From Cubamyces lactineus (taxonomy: Eukaryota > Basidiomycota > Agaricomycetes > Polyporales > Polyporaceae), in NCBI GenBank assembly GCA_022376465.1, contig JACDTU010000004.1, forward strand, positions 62,001-126,000: a stretch of 64,000 nucleotides of DNA, read 5' to 3'. Each line of letters starts with the position of its first letter. Position 1 is the stretch's first letter. The notes beneath the pieces were generated by a model, which saw only the letters and a list, made by a program, of their open reading frames with translations, was not told where the DNA came from and made no database searches. Shown here in pieces: positions 31,358 to 43,776 of the stretch. The position numbers were made by a program, and so were the translations under genes.

Positions 31358-32899
31358 ATGTCTTTATTCGCTCCCCCGCCTGCCCCCAAGACCAAGCTCG
31401 GTCGCCACCGTCAGCTCGCGCCCTCTGCCGGCATCCATGTCTCCCCTCTCCAGCTCGGAGCGATGAGCATCGGTGACAAGTGGGAGTCGATGGGCGCAAT
31501 GAACAAAGAGATGAGCTTCAAGCTCCTTGACGCGTTCTATGAGGCTGGTGGCAATTTCATCGACACCGCGAACGGCTACCAGGACGAGACCTCCGAGGCG
31601 TTCCTCGGCGAGTGGATGGAGTCCCGTGGTATTCGCGACCAGATGGTCATTGCGACGAAGGTTTGTGCTGCACGCCGCTCCTGTGATACTTGTACCGCCA
31701 TACTAATACTGGGGACGCTTCTCAGTACACGACCAACTACAAGCGCGGCGATTCAAGTATCAAGCAGAAGAGTGGATACGTTGGGAACAATATGAAGTCG
31801 CTCCACTTGTCTCTTGAGGCTTCTCTCAAGAAGCTCAGGACGACTTATGTTGATATCCTCTACGTCCATTGGGTAAGAGTCATATGCTCGGTTTCAAACT
31901 GTACATGACTTACAATCACCTGTTGCAATTTTGTAGTGGGACTACTCGTGCAGCATCGAGGAGGTCATGAACGGCCTGCACAACCTTGTCGCGTCTGGCA
32001 AAGTCCTGTACCTCGTACGTCCCTCAATATATGACGTCCACAGTGATCATGAGATCTGAACTCGCTTACGTCTCACAGGGCATCTCGGACACACCCGCAT
32101 GGATCGTCTCAAGTGCCAACAGATACGCGCGCGACCACGGCAAGACGCCCTTCGTCATCTACCAGGGTAGATGGAATGTCCTCGTCCGCGACTTCGAGCG
32201 CGACATCATCCCCATGTGTCGCCACGAGGGCATGGCGCTTGCGCCATGGGAAGTCCTTGGAGGAGGAAAGATTAGGACTGACGCGGAGGAAGAGCAGCGC
32301 CGCAAGACCGGCGAGAAAGGTAAGCGTATACGGACGGTGGGCATAAGGGGACCGTGTGGAATCTGACCATACCGTAGGACGCACAATGCTCTCGCCTGAC
32401 TGGGAGCGGACCGAGACAGAGAAGAAGGTGTGCAAAGTGCTGGAGGAGGTCGCCGCCCAAGTCGGCGCGAAGAGTATCCAGGCAGGTGCGCATACGCCCG
32501 CGAGTCCCGGGGATGATTCTTCCGTCTCGACGATTCAACTGAACACGGATCTGTTCCTTGATTCACAGTGGCCATTGCATACGTCATGCAGAAGACGCCG
32601 TACGTCTTCCCCATCCTCGGGGGCCGCAAGCCGGAGCAGCTCTACGCCAACATCGAGGCCCTCGATATCGCGCTCACGGATGAGCAGATCCGGTACATCG
32701 AGAGCGCGGTGCCCTTCGATCTTGGCTTCCCCGGCAACATGGTGGTGAGTTAGATTCCCCCCATTTTCACGAAAGCACTGCGTCTTGACAGCAATCGCGT
32801 CTGTGACAGGGCAACGGCAACGACTACTGCTTCTTGTACAAGAACGCCGGCCACTTCGACAGGTGGCCTGCTGCCCCGGCCATCCGTCCGTCGTCCTAG
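31358..32899 (+). CDS. Aldo/keto reductase, aryl-alcohol dehydrogenase type
   Basis: Seven exons (31358-31660, 31726-31872, 31937-32014, 32079-32319, 32378-32485, 32569-32744, 32810-32899) total 1143 nt, giving 380 residues. The catalytic tetrad of the family is present: D69 and Y74 in [10 protein letters not shown]101 in ATK at the end of exon 1, and H149 in [31 protein letters not shown] and [18 protein letters not shown] are the expected barrel and cofactor blocks. The enzyme would reduce aromatic or aliphatic aldehydes with NAD(P)H in the cytosol. In wood-decay fungi such reductases recycle aryl alcohols for H2O2 production. That link is family knowledge, not shown here. It sits between two paralogous regulators. 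Confidence 0.93.
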
Positions 32900-33058
32900 A
32901 TGCACGCGAGTGCAAAGTGATATGACTATGTGCGATGAGTACAAGATGATGGTCAATCCGGAGGATGGTAGTACACATGGAATGGATATGCACGGTGCGG
33001 ACTAAAATCATACACAAGCGCTAGCGTCGTCATTGTAGCTACAGTGAATGCGATATGG

Positions 33059-36000
33059 CTATATGCCAAGCTGCTCGACCAAAGACTGCCAAGTGGCCTC
33101 CGCGTCGGCCGCGTTTGGCTGCAGCACATCCACCCCGTCCATCGACTGCGCGAACGCCGGGTCCCACACCCCGCTGCTCATGTCGAAGTTCAGGATCGCG
33201 GATATGTCCGCCTGCGCGAGCTCCGGGCAGATGCCCGTCGGGAAGTCCATCTGGAATTGGCCGTTCCCAATGCCAGCGAGCACAGACGCATCGGCGGCGC
33301 CCCCGGCCGCTGCCGCCTGTGCTGCGACCGCCTCGTCTCCGTACCCCACGGCCTGTGGGGGCGTCTTGCCCTGCTGCACGCCAGAGGTGCCGGAGACGAC
33401 GGGGTACCCGTAGCCCTGCGCGTGCGAGTGGGCGACCGTCGGCCGGATGTACGCCCCGCACGCGTTCGTGACCTCGAACACGGACAGCGGGGGGTTCGGG
33501 GTGAATTTCGCTTTGGAGTGGCAGTGGATCATCCGTTGGCCCATCGTCTGGATGAGCTGTGTCTTCCCTCCGAGCCGGTCGAGTTCGGCGGCGACGGCGG
33601 CTGCGTCCTCGGCTTGGACGTTGGACATCGCGCTGTGAGCCTGCGCTCGCAGTTTCCGGATCACCTCCTGCATTGCGCTGTTAGCGGGCGGTGGCGACTG
33701 GATTCTGTATGTCTGCACGTACAAGATTGTTGGAAGCGACCTGGCTCTGTGTCGTTGCTTCTTCGAACAGAGTGCAGATGCTGTTGAGCTCGACTAGAGA
33801 CGGTGCTGCAAGAGTAGATGCAGGTGCTCGGGTAATGAGCAAACACAGGAGAATCTAGGCTGAATGAGTCTCGCAGAACAATGAAAGGACGCAACGGCAC
33901 ATACTGAGCAGGTCAGTGCATATGACCACACGAACCCGCATCGGGATACGATTATAGGGGCAATACGGTAGGCGGCCTGTACCGCCGAGAGGATCCTCCA
34001 CGCCGAGCGGTAGACCGCCAGCACCGATGGTGCGTACCTATGTTTGAGAGGATTATCGGACGCTTCCTTGACGGCGAGCGAGAAGTATGGTCTATGCAAA
34101 CTGAGAAGAGCTAAAGCAGGACATCAGTCGATACCCAAAGACAAAGTGGGATGAACACCACTCACTAGACTCTTTCCACAACGTGACAAACATCCGTTGC
34201 ATGGTTAGGGATACAGACGGCGGAGGGTTCTCCTCTGTTGCGCCGCATGCGACCCGCAACTTGGACGGCAAAGGCGAGTCCCGGACCCGCCTGTCCAGCT
34301 CCAGGATCTTGGCATACGTCGGTGACTTTGCGCCAAAGGCAGAAGTCATGACGAGGTGCAGGACTTTGGTGAATTGCCACGTCCACAGGTAGTCTGTGCT
34401 ACCGGTAAGCGTTGTGCATGGAAAGGAGGCACCAGACGACACACGTACAGCCCGCTTCACCTTCATCCTCTTCATTTACGAATGCGTCTTCTTCCTTCGG
34501 TAGCTCACAGTCAACAAACGCTAGTGAGATGCTCGGAGGCCTGCCGAATCCGAAGCTCTGTCGTACATACTGTGAGCAGTGCTTCATGGGGAATGCCTCG
34601 ATAGTACGCACCAGCCAGGCGTCAAACTTGGCCAGCTGCCAGAAGATCCGTCCGCGCTTCACCGTATCGGTGTGATCGAGCTGCCACTTTTTGCTCGATA
34701 CATCTAGAGTAAGTAGAAGACGGCCGTGAGCCTAGAACAATGAAAGTCGCACATTGTTGCACGCACGTAAGCCGATCTGAGAAGAATATTCAGTCCGTTG
34801 ATCCTCAACTATATGCAGAGTTCGATAGACTTACACTTTCGCCAAGCGATACTGCTTGTCGGATCTGCATCCATGCTTTGTGAGAACCACTGTGCGCGGG
34901 CTCACAGTCGCTCATTTCAAGGTACATCGCCATGTAAATCTAGGGACGGCGGGGGAGAGCGGTTCAGCATGATGTCACATCGCCTACTTGATCAACGCAC
35001 GCACCATGGATTGTATGGAGGCGAGAGTCGTGTCATATGCGGGCGGCGCCCACCGGAGGGCCAACCGCGCGATCAAGTAATATTCATGGGCTTCTGCCGC
35101 ATAAGGGGGCATGTCGAGGTCGAAAAGAGTGGCCAAGGCGAAAATCATGAACAGCAGGGAGACGCCATGCTTCTTCGTCACATAACAGTATCCAGCACTG
35201 TCAAGCCAGAGTGTCAGGGTGAGGTGGCTACTTGTGCAGAACTCACTCACTCGGTAGGATGGTACAAGCCAGGGATGACCTCGTCCATGATGTAGGTCCT
35301 AGGCACAGGGTACCATCTGCGAAAGGTGGTTAGGCGGCCATGATCGCACCCGTGGTGGGATGGAACTTACAAGAATTTGGAATACGCGAAGAATATTTCG
35401 CAGAGGTGGATAGCTTTGTTGATGGAAGGTAGACACACAACGATCTCCTCCCCAACTTCATCCTTAGTAGCGAAATAGTCTAGTTCAGTGTTGGCTTCGT
35501 CGACGGCAAACTGGGATAGTCGCGGTAGCTTCGGGCTGTCATAGGCAGCAAGTCGTTCGGGAGCCTAAATCAGTACTTCGGTTAGTACGCGTCATCCCAG
35601 GTGTGTAGTTGGTCGTGCATACATGGATAAGGTACTGTTGTCGTTCATCAGAAACATTGTTCTTTCCATCAATATGATACTCGATGGACTCACCTCTGCA
35701 CGAGAAGTCTGGCCGAAGTATCGAGCTTCACCACGTGTGCCTAGCGTGAGAGTCCCTGGTAGACACGACATTAGACACATTGGCTCGACATGCCGAGTAC
35801 ACACATACCGAAAGAATCAAGCAAATCTGTTTCAGCATCCTGCTCTTCTTCTGCTGGAGAGTCTGCACTGCCAGTGCCGTTCGAACTACTGGAAGCCACT
35901 GCATTCGCACTCGAGGACTCGTCGGTAGAATCGGCTGGTGTTGAATCGCCGCGCAAAAGCGGATGTGGCTCGTCGGAGACTGCCATTTGTAGGGCTTGTA

Positions 36001-36497
36001 GGGCGGCTTCTAGCTGTTCGACTCTCTTCTTGAGTCTGTCTACATCTGCGGCAGCTTTCCTGCACCAACCGTCAGTGTGGAAGAACAATACGCATTGAGA
36101 ATGAGACATACTTGGGACCCTTCGTCGTCGGTAGAGACCCTAGTGCGATAAACCATTCAGACATAGCTGCGACCTATGTCGATAAACATATATACCATCT
36201 GGACAGAGGGCGGCGCATCCTCTCTTTGTGCACGTCTCGCAAGGGACCTAAGCCAACGAGGTCAGCCGTTATGAAGAACAGGCGACATGCGGCCAATATC
36301 AAGAGCGCCCACCTTGCGATCGCACCGCAGCTTCAGCCTGATAGTCAACGCCATTATTAGTCCCAATTGGCACCCAGAGCAAACTAGAATACTTACCTAC
36401 GGCACTCGGCACACGAGACAGGGGCCCGACCGGGCTTTTTCCTCTGTCCCGCCTGAGCCTCAGACGAGTCTTTCTCGGAGGTGCGGGTGGGTGCCAT
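33059..36497 (-). CDS. Zn2Cys6 fungal transcription factor, copy 2
   Basis: Paralogue of the gene at 25142-28570, same strand and nearly the same length. From the ATG at 36497 it reads MAPTRTSEKDSSE, RKKPGRAPVSCAECRR, then LKLRCDRKV and VPCETCTKRGCAALCPDG, with the zinc cluster the same as in copy 1. The coiled coil is VDRLKKRVEQLEAALQALQ, followed by SDEPHPLLRG. Middle exons include PRLSQFAVDEANTELDYF and CEIFFAYSKF...WYPVPRTYIMDEVIPGLY. A late exon has VIRKLRAQAHSAM...LDRLGGKTQLIQ, and the end is ATWQSLVEQLGI. The conserved WQxxVEQLG terminus may be an activation or interaction motif. It lacks the Ser/Glu linker insertion present in copy 1. Nuclear; targets unknown. Confidence 0.85.
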
Positions 36498-37089
36498 GGC
36501 GGAGAGAACCAAGGTATCCGCGGATTCGGTGGGACCGTGCGGCTCTGTTTGTTATAAGTACGGCGGATCGCGACAACCCCGCCCGAGTTGAGTTCAAGGT
36601 GGCAGTTCGCTGAGAGTCTAAAGGGGCGTTTGCGGGTGGGCTAAGGTGGGCTACTGCTGCGTTTCAAATCGTAAAAGTGCCGCGTCGACCGGTGGTGGAA
36701 CGGTCCAGCCGCCGTGACCTAATCGTTTAGGTCAATAGGAAGCTTCGTCGAGACCCTGGACGTATCGAGCTCCAGTGCCGTACGCTGGCGTATGCCTCGG
36801 CACGAGCGGAATATCGCCAACCTGCATTTGGCGCCCGCGGAAGCGAACTTGTCGCAGTTAGCAGTTAACGAACGGGCGGATCACTTCAGCGGTTCAACTT
36901 CAGCCTTCGCCTAACAACGTGTCGTTTGTGGTCATGACAATGCGTGCAATTGCAGATATAGTACATGAGAGATATTGCAGCAGCGCGTCGTAAAGGAGAT
37001 GCAAGAAAGCTAGCGGATAGACACAAGTCGAACAAGATACTGGGGCTACTACATATACAACTGACGCCCAGGAGATAGCCTGCAAATTC
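36498..37089. other. Intergenic, promoter side of regulator copy 2
   Basis: No gene seen. Confidence 0.5.
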
Positions 37090-40000
37090 CTACTCTCTTG
37101 GAGTTCCCTAAGCACCGTACTACGAATCCAGTGAGACAAGTGACAAGCGCACATACACAGAAGCACCTACCGAGATTAAGAGGGAGTTGGGCCAGTAGTC
37201 CGGCAGTCCGATGCTGTTGATGTACATGTCGCACTCGGTGCCGAACTGCTTTGTCACGACCTGCGCGAGCTTCCCCGCGGGGCCGGCGGTGCGCTTCATG
37301 TTCGGGAGCTGGAACACAGCCTTCACCATCTCTAGGATGATCTGCACGGGGGCGGGCGGTGAGCGGCCGCCAAAAGGAGGGATAGAAAGAAGGGGACTGA
37401 CCTCCTCGGATTCGACGGTGCCGAGGGAGTTGTAGAAGCTCGCCTCCTGCATAATCTGGTACGCCTCGACAGGGCGGTTCGGGTTGACAGTGAGCGGCTC
37501 GGGGAACAAGGTGGCCTAATTTGAATGGACTGGTTAGAAACCAGTCAGCGTACTCCGACGGGGCGGACTTACGCTCGTCAAGGCCGACTTCATGTCCAGC
37601 ACAGTCAGCTTCGACGGCTGCGATGCTCCAGCCTGCTGCTTGACCACCGCGAAGAATTGAGGTGAGAGGCCTATCGCGCAATGAGCCTGCTGAGTGACTC
37701 GGGTGGATCGTAGCATAGATGTAGCACTTACGTTGTGCCTCACGAACGTAGCCGCGCAACAAGTTCTGGCTATTGACGTCCGTCGCGCTGACAAGCTTCA
37801 CGACTTCAGCACGCTCCTTGGCGCGCGCGTCGTCCATGTAAAAGTCAACGATGAGGGCCACGGCTGAAGCACAGTTTCATGTCAGACAATTCGGTTCTCT
37901 ACGACAAGGTAAGCAGCTCACTCTTTGCAAGCGTCACAGAGCAGGTGACGGCGAATCCGATCACGTCCGCGACGATGTCCTTGCGCGGCGCCTTGGCGTC
38001 AGCCAGCTTCTGCAAGATGCTCTGCGTGGGCTTGTGCGCCTCGTGCAAGAAAGCGGACAGTGTCGACTGAGACGCGGACTATCAGTATCACAAGTGAAAG
38101 AAAGGATGGCGGGTACGTACGATGGAGAGATGGGGCATGCCCGCACCCATGTTCTTCTCGACGAACTGCCCGAGGATCTGCGCAAAGTAGGACGCGCGCC
38201 TCGACATTGACCAGTTGTTCTCGGGGTCAACGTTCAAGTACATCGCCCTGCGCACCGTCGTCAGCACGACGAAGTATCGACGAGTCCAAGGGAGTTACGC
38301 ACGTGAAGACGAGCTGCAGCATATCGTTGACCTCTTGAGGCGTCAAGATGCCCTTCGGGTTCTGCTGCGTCTTAAGCGGAATCCCGAGCTACGTCAAGTC
38401 CAGTCAGCCATCAGCTTCTCAGCACAGGCAAAGCTCGACTTCAGCAGACAGACGAACGCACAAGGTTTTGCGACACCCAGTACACGGGGACCAGGTTGAT
38501 GACGTTGCCGACGATGTCGAGCCTGGAGCCAGCGACGCCGCCAGGCTTGTACGAGTTGTCCTTGATGAGCTGGCGCACCGTCGCCCCAAACCACGCCTTG
38601 TGCTGCCCGAACGCATCCTGCGAGGGGAACAGCGCCTGGGTGATCGTGAGCTTGCGCTGCGTGGAGCTGCTCGCCAAGTCAGCATATCTCCATTGGCCGG
38701 TCGCGTGGGGAGGAGCGTACACATTGGCAAGCACCGAGACGTTGCTCGCGGTCTGCGCGAACAGGCCGTTGTCGAACGTCTTGAACCGCTGCGAGTCGCT
38801 CAGCACCTGCAGGACGTCCTGCGGGCCCTGGATGACCTGCGACTCGGGTCTGGCGACAGGGCGCTTGAGGTCGTATGACTTGAGAATCCCGAGGTTCGTT
38901 AGGTTCTTCTCGGTCACCTGCGGCGTCATGAACGGGAACAGCGCGTAGGCGCTGTTCTATTGTACGCCAGACGTCGAAGAAAGACTCGTCAGCGTGCATC
39001 CTGGAAGAAGAACCATCCGATGAGACGATAAACGTACGGCGGGGTAGTGCCTGGGAAGGCCACGGAAGAGCAATCTTGGAACGGCAGCACCGAAGGCACC
39101 GTTGTTCGGGTCGCGTGCGCAGTCCTGGAAGCCCCATGCCGTCAAATTGCCCGCTGTTGCATACCGAAGGAGAAGAGAAACGTGTAAGACGCCGTCATGC
39201 CAAGAGCAGCTGCTTGGAAAGCATAGACGTACGCGTGTAGTCCGTCGTGTAGAATCGATCGCCTATGGGGTATTCGGAACGCTATCAGCCTCTGTCGAAG
39301 CTCGCATTAGCAAGCGTTACGTACCGCGAACGAGCGCAATGGCATCGCTCAGAATCGCACGCATCATCGTGTATCCGCAGCACAGACCCGAGCCGGGTCC
39401 CATAGGCGCAATTTCCTACCATTCACCATGTCAGCATTTCAAGCCACTCTACAGCCTGAAGCACGCTCGTCGCGTCACTCACCTCAGCCTGCAAGCCCGC
39501 ATAGAGCTCGAGGTTGTCGATGTGCCCATACAGCTGGCGCGCCGCGTTCGCAATCTCAGGATCAGGGTTCCACTCTTCGAAGCTCGCAAAGCGCTTCAAA
39601 CCGAGGAAGGAACGGAACTCGTTCATCGTGCACACGCCCCACTGGCGCGCCTGGAGCATGCCCATCATCTCGACGATGCGCAGCACTCCTGGAGAACCCC
39701 GGGCGCGATACGTCCCCGCAGGCTTCTCAGTAGCATCTTGCAGGATCCTGGGACGCGCAAAGGGACGTTAGCAACGCGCCAATGTGCGGTACGGGAATGG
39801 GAGAGCTGCATACTTTGCGAGGTCGTCGTCCGAGAAGCGGCCGTCAGGACCGCGCTTGAGGCCGAAGAACGTGCGCTTGCGCGGGTCGGGCTCGACATTT
39901 GCCCAGGTGCGCGTGACAGCGGGGACGAAGTCCTTGAGCTCGAGCTGGTCGAGCGGCTTGCCCGTGTCCTTGAACGCTTGCTGGAAGATCTGCTCCGTCC

Positions 40001-42279
40001 ACTTGATGTCATCTTCCGCGGTCGTCGCGTGCCACTGCGCGTCATCAATACCATTCCAAATGATTGTGGTGGATAGTCAGTGAGCAGGAGTAAGCGGACG
40101 AGAGGTGCCGAATGCTTACGCGGTAGAGGATGTTGAATTCGACTGAGCAGTGGTTGCCGTCGCCACGGCCGACAGGCTGCCCGTCAGACGTCGTAATGGG
40201 CTGAGCAGAACGAACCACATAATACATCGCACACCGCACATCATGCACAGGTCAAAGATGCTCATCAGTCAAAACGACATTGCCCCATGTGACATCATGG
40301 CGAGAGAGCGGCACTCACGTCGAAGGGGTTCATGCTCCAGCTACAGCCATCGCGGCCCAGACCGAGGAAGCCTGCCACATAGTCGCCAAAGATCATCGAC
40401 ATGAAGTTTCCGCAGCTGCAAGGGGTGCAATGAAACAACATCAGCCCGCGTCTATCGCACTTAGGGAGCGCATGCAGGGGCGTACTTGACAAGGCGCGCG
40501 ATCTGGAAGATCTCTTCGTCTTGGAGCGCACGCTTGGCTTGGTCCGCTGGGGGCGGGTCGGTCCACCGACCACGCTCGTTGAGCTGCAGGATCTTCTGGG
40601 CGATGTACTGCGCATGATGAATTAGCATATAGTCCAGCGAGTGCCACCATAGTCGGACTCACGTTGTGGTTTCGGCTGAACAGCACAAGAAGTGCCGAGG
40701 CTGCGGGTGGTACGAAGATTAACCTATCCTCGTGGAAGGCGTCGGGGTAGAGCAGGCCGCGCCCGGACTCCCGGTCGCGCACGGTGTATTGCTCCTCCTC
40801 AGTCGTTCCGTAGAGGATGGAGAGGTCGAGATACGAGCTGGTGTTGTTCTTCGTCATGTCGCGCGGGTCGGTGCGGAACAGCTGGTGCGTCACAAGCGAA
40901 GCAAACGCGAAGGTCATCGAGGAGTTGCCATTGGGATGGGGCTTCCACTATATGCAATCGGACGTCAGGAGGTGGATGTCACAGGCAACGGTTAGAACAT
41001 ACGTCGCGAGCCTTCAGCAGCACATCGAACACATCTCCCGGGTCGGGGAGGACGTTCGGAGGGAGCGGGTACTTGTTCTGCACGCTGCGTGCGTAGGGAG
41101 TGCGCGCAGTGCCCAACATGGGCATGTTCGGGTTGTTCCCACTACCGTCGGCGGTGCGGAAAGTGAAAGGAATGCGGGGCGAAGGGCCGGCAGTAGCGCT
41201 CTTCATTTCGGGAATGCGAGCGGGAGGGGCGGATGAGGCGCTTGGGTAGTCAGTGCCCACATAGGTGCAGGGCGGGTGCGGTAGCGTATTGTACAGCGTA
41301 GTGATAACCTGGTCATTCAGCTTTTTGGAAAGCTCAGACTCCTCTGGGAGCCTACACAGCAAAGCAACAGCCTTCGTAAACTGTGGACAGGAAGGTGTCA
41401 GAGCGCAGCCATGTGGTATTCCAGTGCTTATGCGGCTTACCAAGTTCTTGCGGTCATCAATTTCATCCTTGTTCTTAGCAGCGTCAATGATAGCTTGGGC
41501 CGTCTGTGGCAAAGCTCTTAGCCCGGTGCATCATAGTTAAGCTTATACAAGATACATACACCCAAGTTCAGGGAGACCTTGAGCATCGGCGCAGCATTCT
41601 TGGCAATGTCATCAAGTGAACTGGTCACTTTGTAAAGCTCGGAGTGGGGGTCTTGCTTGTTAGCGTCCGTGATCGGCTTCACTTGTTCGTCGTAACGGCC
41701 ATCAGGTGACTTTGGGAGGGGACGCGCAGAAAGATAATCGGCGTCTGCGAGGGTCTGGGGAGCCGATCGTTAAGCGGGAAGGATGGCAGATGCGATCGGT
41801 CAAGCGTGGTGCACACTCACCACAACGTCGCGCAAAGTGAGAACCATGTCGTGCAATGAGAGCTACTTGGTCGTGAAAAAGGGGCGAGAATGGGATGCAA
41901 CCTGAGGTGCGAGGTGCGTAGATATAGTGGGAGGGAGGGCGTCGAGGGCGACCGAGAACGAAAGGCGGGACAGGGAAGGAGGAAAGCAAGGACCGGGGAT
42001 ACAGAGTTCCGTATCGTCAATTAACGCACGCGAACGCCCTCAGATCAGCCATAAGATCAGGGCGGCATCCGAATTGTGAAAACGGGGACTGGAAGCAGAT
42101 ACGTACCAGCAACGCCATGGCCATCTCCGATCGACGCTCACCGTTCACCGCCTCAGCCGCGCGCCCTCTTCACCCATGACTGTATTGCGCTGCCTCATTT
42201 GCACCCAGTCATAACAGCACACGTCCGCCTGGGGAGCGTCGATGTCGTAGTCGGAGTAGTATTTGCTCTTGGTAGGCAT
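37090..42279 (-). CDS. Fatty-acid dioxygenase, linoleate diol synthase/Ppo family
   Basis: A gene of more than ten exons encoding roughly 1,050-1,100 residues. The N-terminal half is a haem peroxidase/dioxygenase: ADADYLSARPLPKSPDGRYDE, ASLVTHQLFRTD with the distal His, YLDLSILYG, LFSRNHN, and the catalytic Tyr and proximal His in ILYR-WH split by an intron near 40,110. The C-terminal half is P450-like but weak (see findings): its haem-loop position reads FYNSLG, with Ser instead of Cys at 37426-37428, and the I-helix region reads VIGFAVTCSVTLAK. It likely inserts O2 into linoleic or oleic acid to give hydroperoxides that act as oxylipin (psi-factor) signals for development. The start at 42279 (MPTKSKYYSDYD) is supported by a TATA box but its splicing to the next exon is unresolved. 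The stop at 37090 follows a predicted last intron. Confidence 0.85.
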
Positions 42280-42341
42280 GGAAGGCCCCCCGGTCGGTTC
42301 GGTAACTTCGCTTACGGTACCATTGGGTGGAATTACGTGGG

Positions 42342-42348
42342 TTATAAA
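42342..42348 (-). promoter_or_regulatory. TATA-like box upstream of the dioxygenase
   Basis: TTTATAA on the minus strand, about 63 bp upstream of the chosen ATG at 42279. Confidence 0.4.
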
Positions 42349-43639
42349 CACAGTAATGGTTGGGGACACGGAAGAAGACATGTAACTGCACGCATCTGAC
42401 CCACACTGACACCACATAATTCTCATAGGAGAATTGGATGAGACAAGTATAGCGTGGCGCATGTACACGGCGGCCTAGGAGTAGTCGCCGAGGCGTTAAC
42501 GCGCTGGCATTCGAACTCACCTCGCGGGCCAGGGTGTCATTTTCATCCATAGTCATTCATCCGCATGTTTCCGACAAGATGCGACGCGCGTATTCGCTCG
42601 CACATGGGGCGAAAGGAGGAAGCTGTCATTGGCTGTACACCGAGGCAGATATAACCAGGGCCAGGGGCGAGAGGAGGCGGAGATATCGACCAGGCTGAAG
42701 TTGGACGAGTTCAGGTCGCAATGGTAAAGGCCGCGGCCAGGGCGTCGGCGTTTATTGACCTGCCCACGCTCTAGGCGCACAGTTGCCATATTCAAGCGGG
42801 CTCCCGGCTCGCGAACATGTGATCGTGGGTGTGTTATGTTTGGCGCCCATAGTGCATCCGGCGTCTCAACGGGCGGACACTGCTCTCAAGATTTCTCCCA
42901 TGTGCTCCTTATGATGTCCACTTGGCGACGGCATTGCCTTGCGTTCGGCCTTCCACACCTACAACTACGCACAAGCCGGTGCTATGCAACGCCGGGATAG
43001 CATAGACAAACAGATTAGCTCGTCCGTCTCCACTAGTTTCACGGTCCAGCCGTGCCAAGCTGTGTTCTTGATCTCGTCTTTTCTTAGCCCACATTATGCG
43101 ACTCTCGGCCGCGGCCCGCTGTACTCTAGCTCTCTGCTCACTGAGCTGATGTCTGGCCTAAACTCGTATTGCACGATCACAATTGGTCCTTCTTCCACGG
43201 TGGGCATGAGCGGCGACCTGTCGTTCACGCATCATATTAATACTACGGGAACACTGCTGGTCATAACGACTCAATCTCTAAACACATGATGTGGCGAAAT
43301 GCATGCGCGTGCGCACTGATCCGTCCAGCCATGGGTAATGACAGCCACGAAGTTTGACAGCAGAGCACTCCCACAACCTGTTGCACAGTGCTGCTGTGAG
43401 CGATTAGAGGCTCTGATCGCAATCAGCAACCCATCGCTCCACCACCACAGGACCACAGCATCGAACGGACGGGAGGACCGACTGCCCCTTGTGTTTCGAC
43501 TAGCCCGCTGCCCGCCGGCGCCGATCACTTGAATTCTATAGCTTTGATACGGCAAGCTCTTAGCATGTGCTGTGCGACGCTCCTCCGCGCCCACATCGGA
43601 ATCTCATCATCTCTACATTTGGTGTCCGACCACTGATAT

Positions 43640-43645
43640 TATAAA
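43640..43645 (+). promoter_or_regulatory. TATA box of DUF2235 gene A
   Basis: TATAAA about 137 bp upstream of the ATG at 43777. Confidence 0.5.
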
Positions 43646-43776
43646 CACAAGCGAGCCCGCCGAGATGCTTCTTCAGCGACACCGCGTCCTTATATTTCTC
43701 CTCCCTTTTCTCGCTCCCCTCTTCACGACCTCTGACGACTTATTGTTACGTGCCTCTGGCAGATTTACGTCCCGAC

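Larger units (their letters stand above)
42280..43776. other. Divergent intergenic region
   Basis: Lies between the dioxygenase (minus) and the first DUF2235 gene (plus). It holds both promoters; no supported gene. Confidence 0.5.

Noticed and set aside
39102..40076. 324-codon frame on the plus strand
   Set aside because: Antisense shadow of the dioxygenase exons, which encode clear family blocks on the minus strand.
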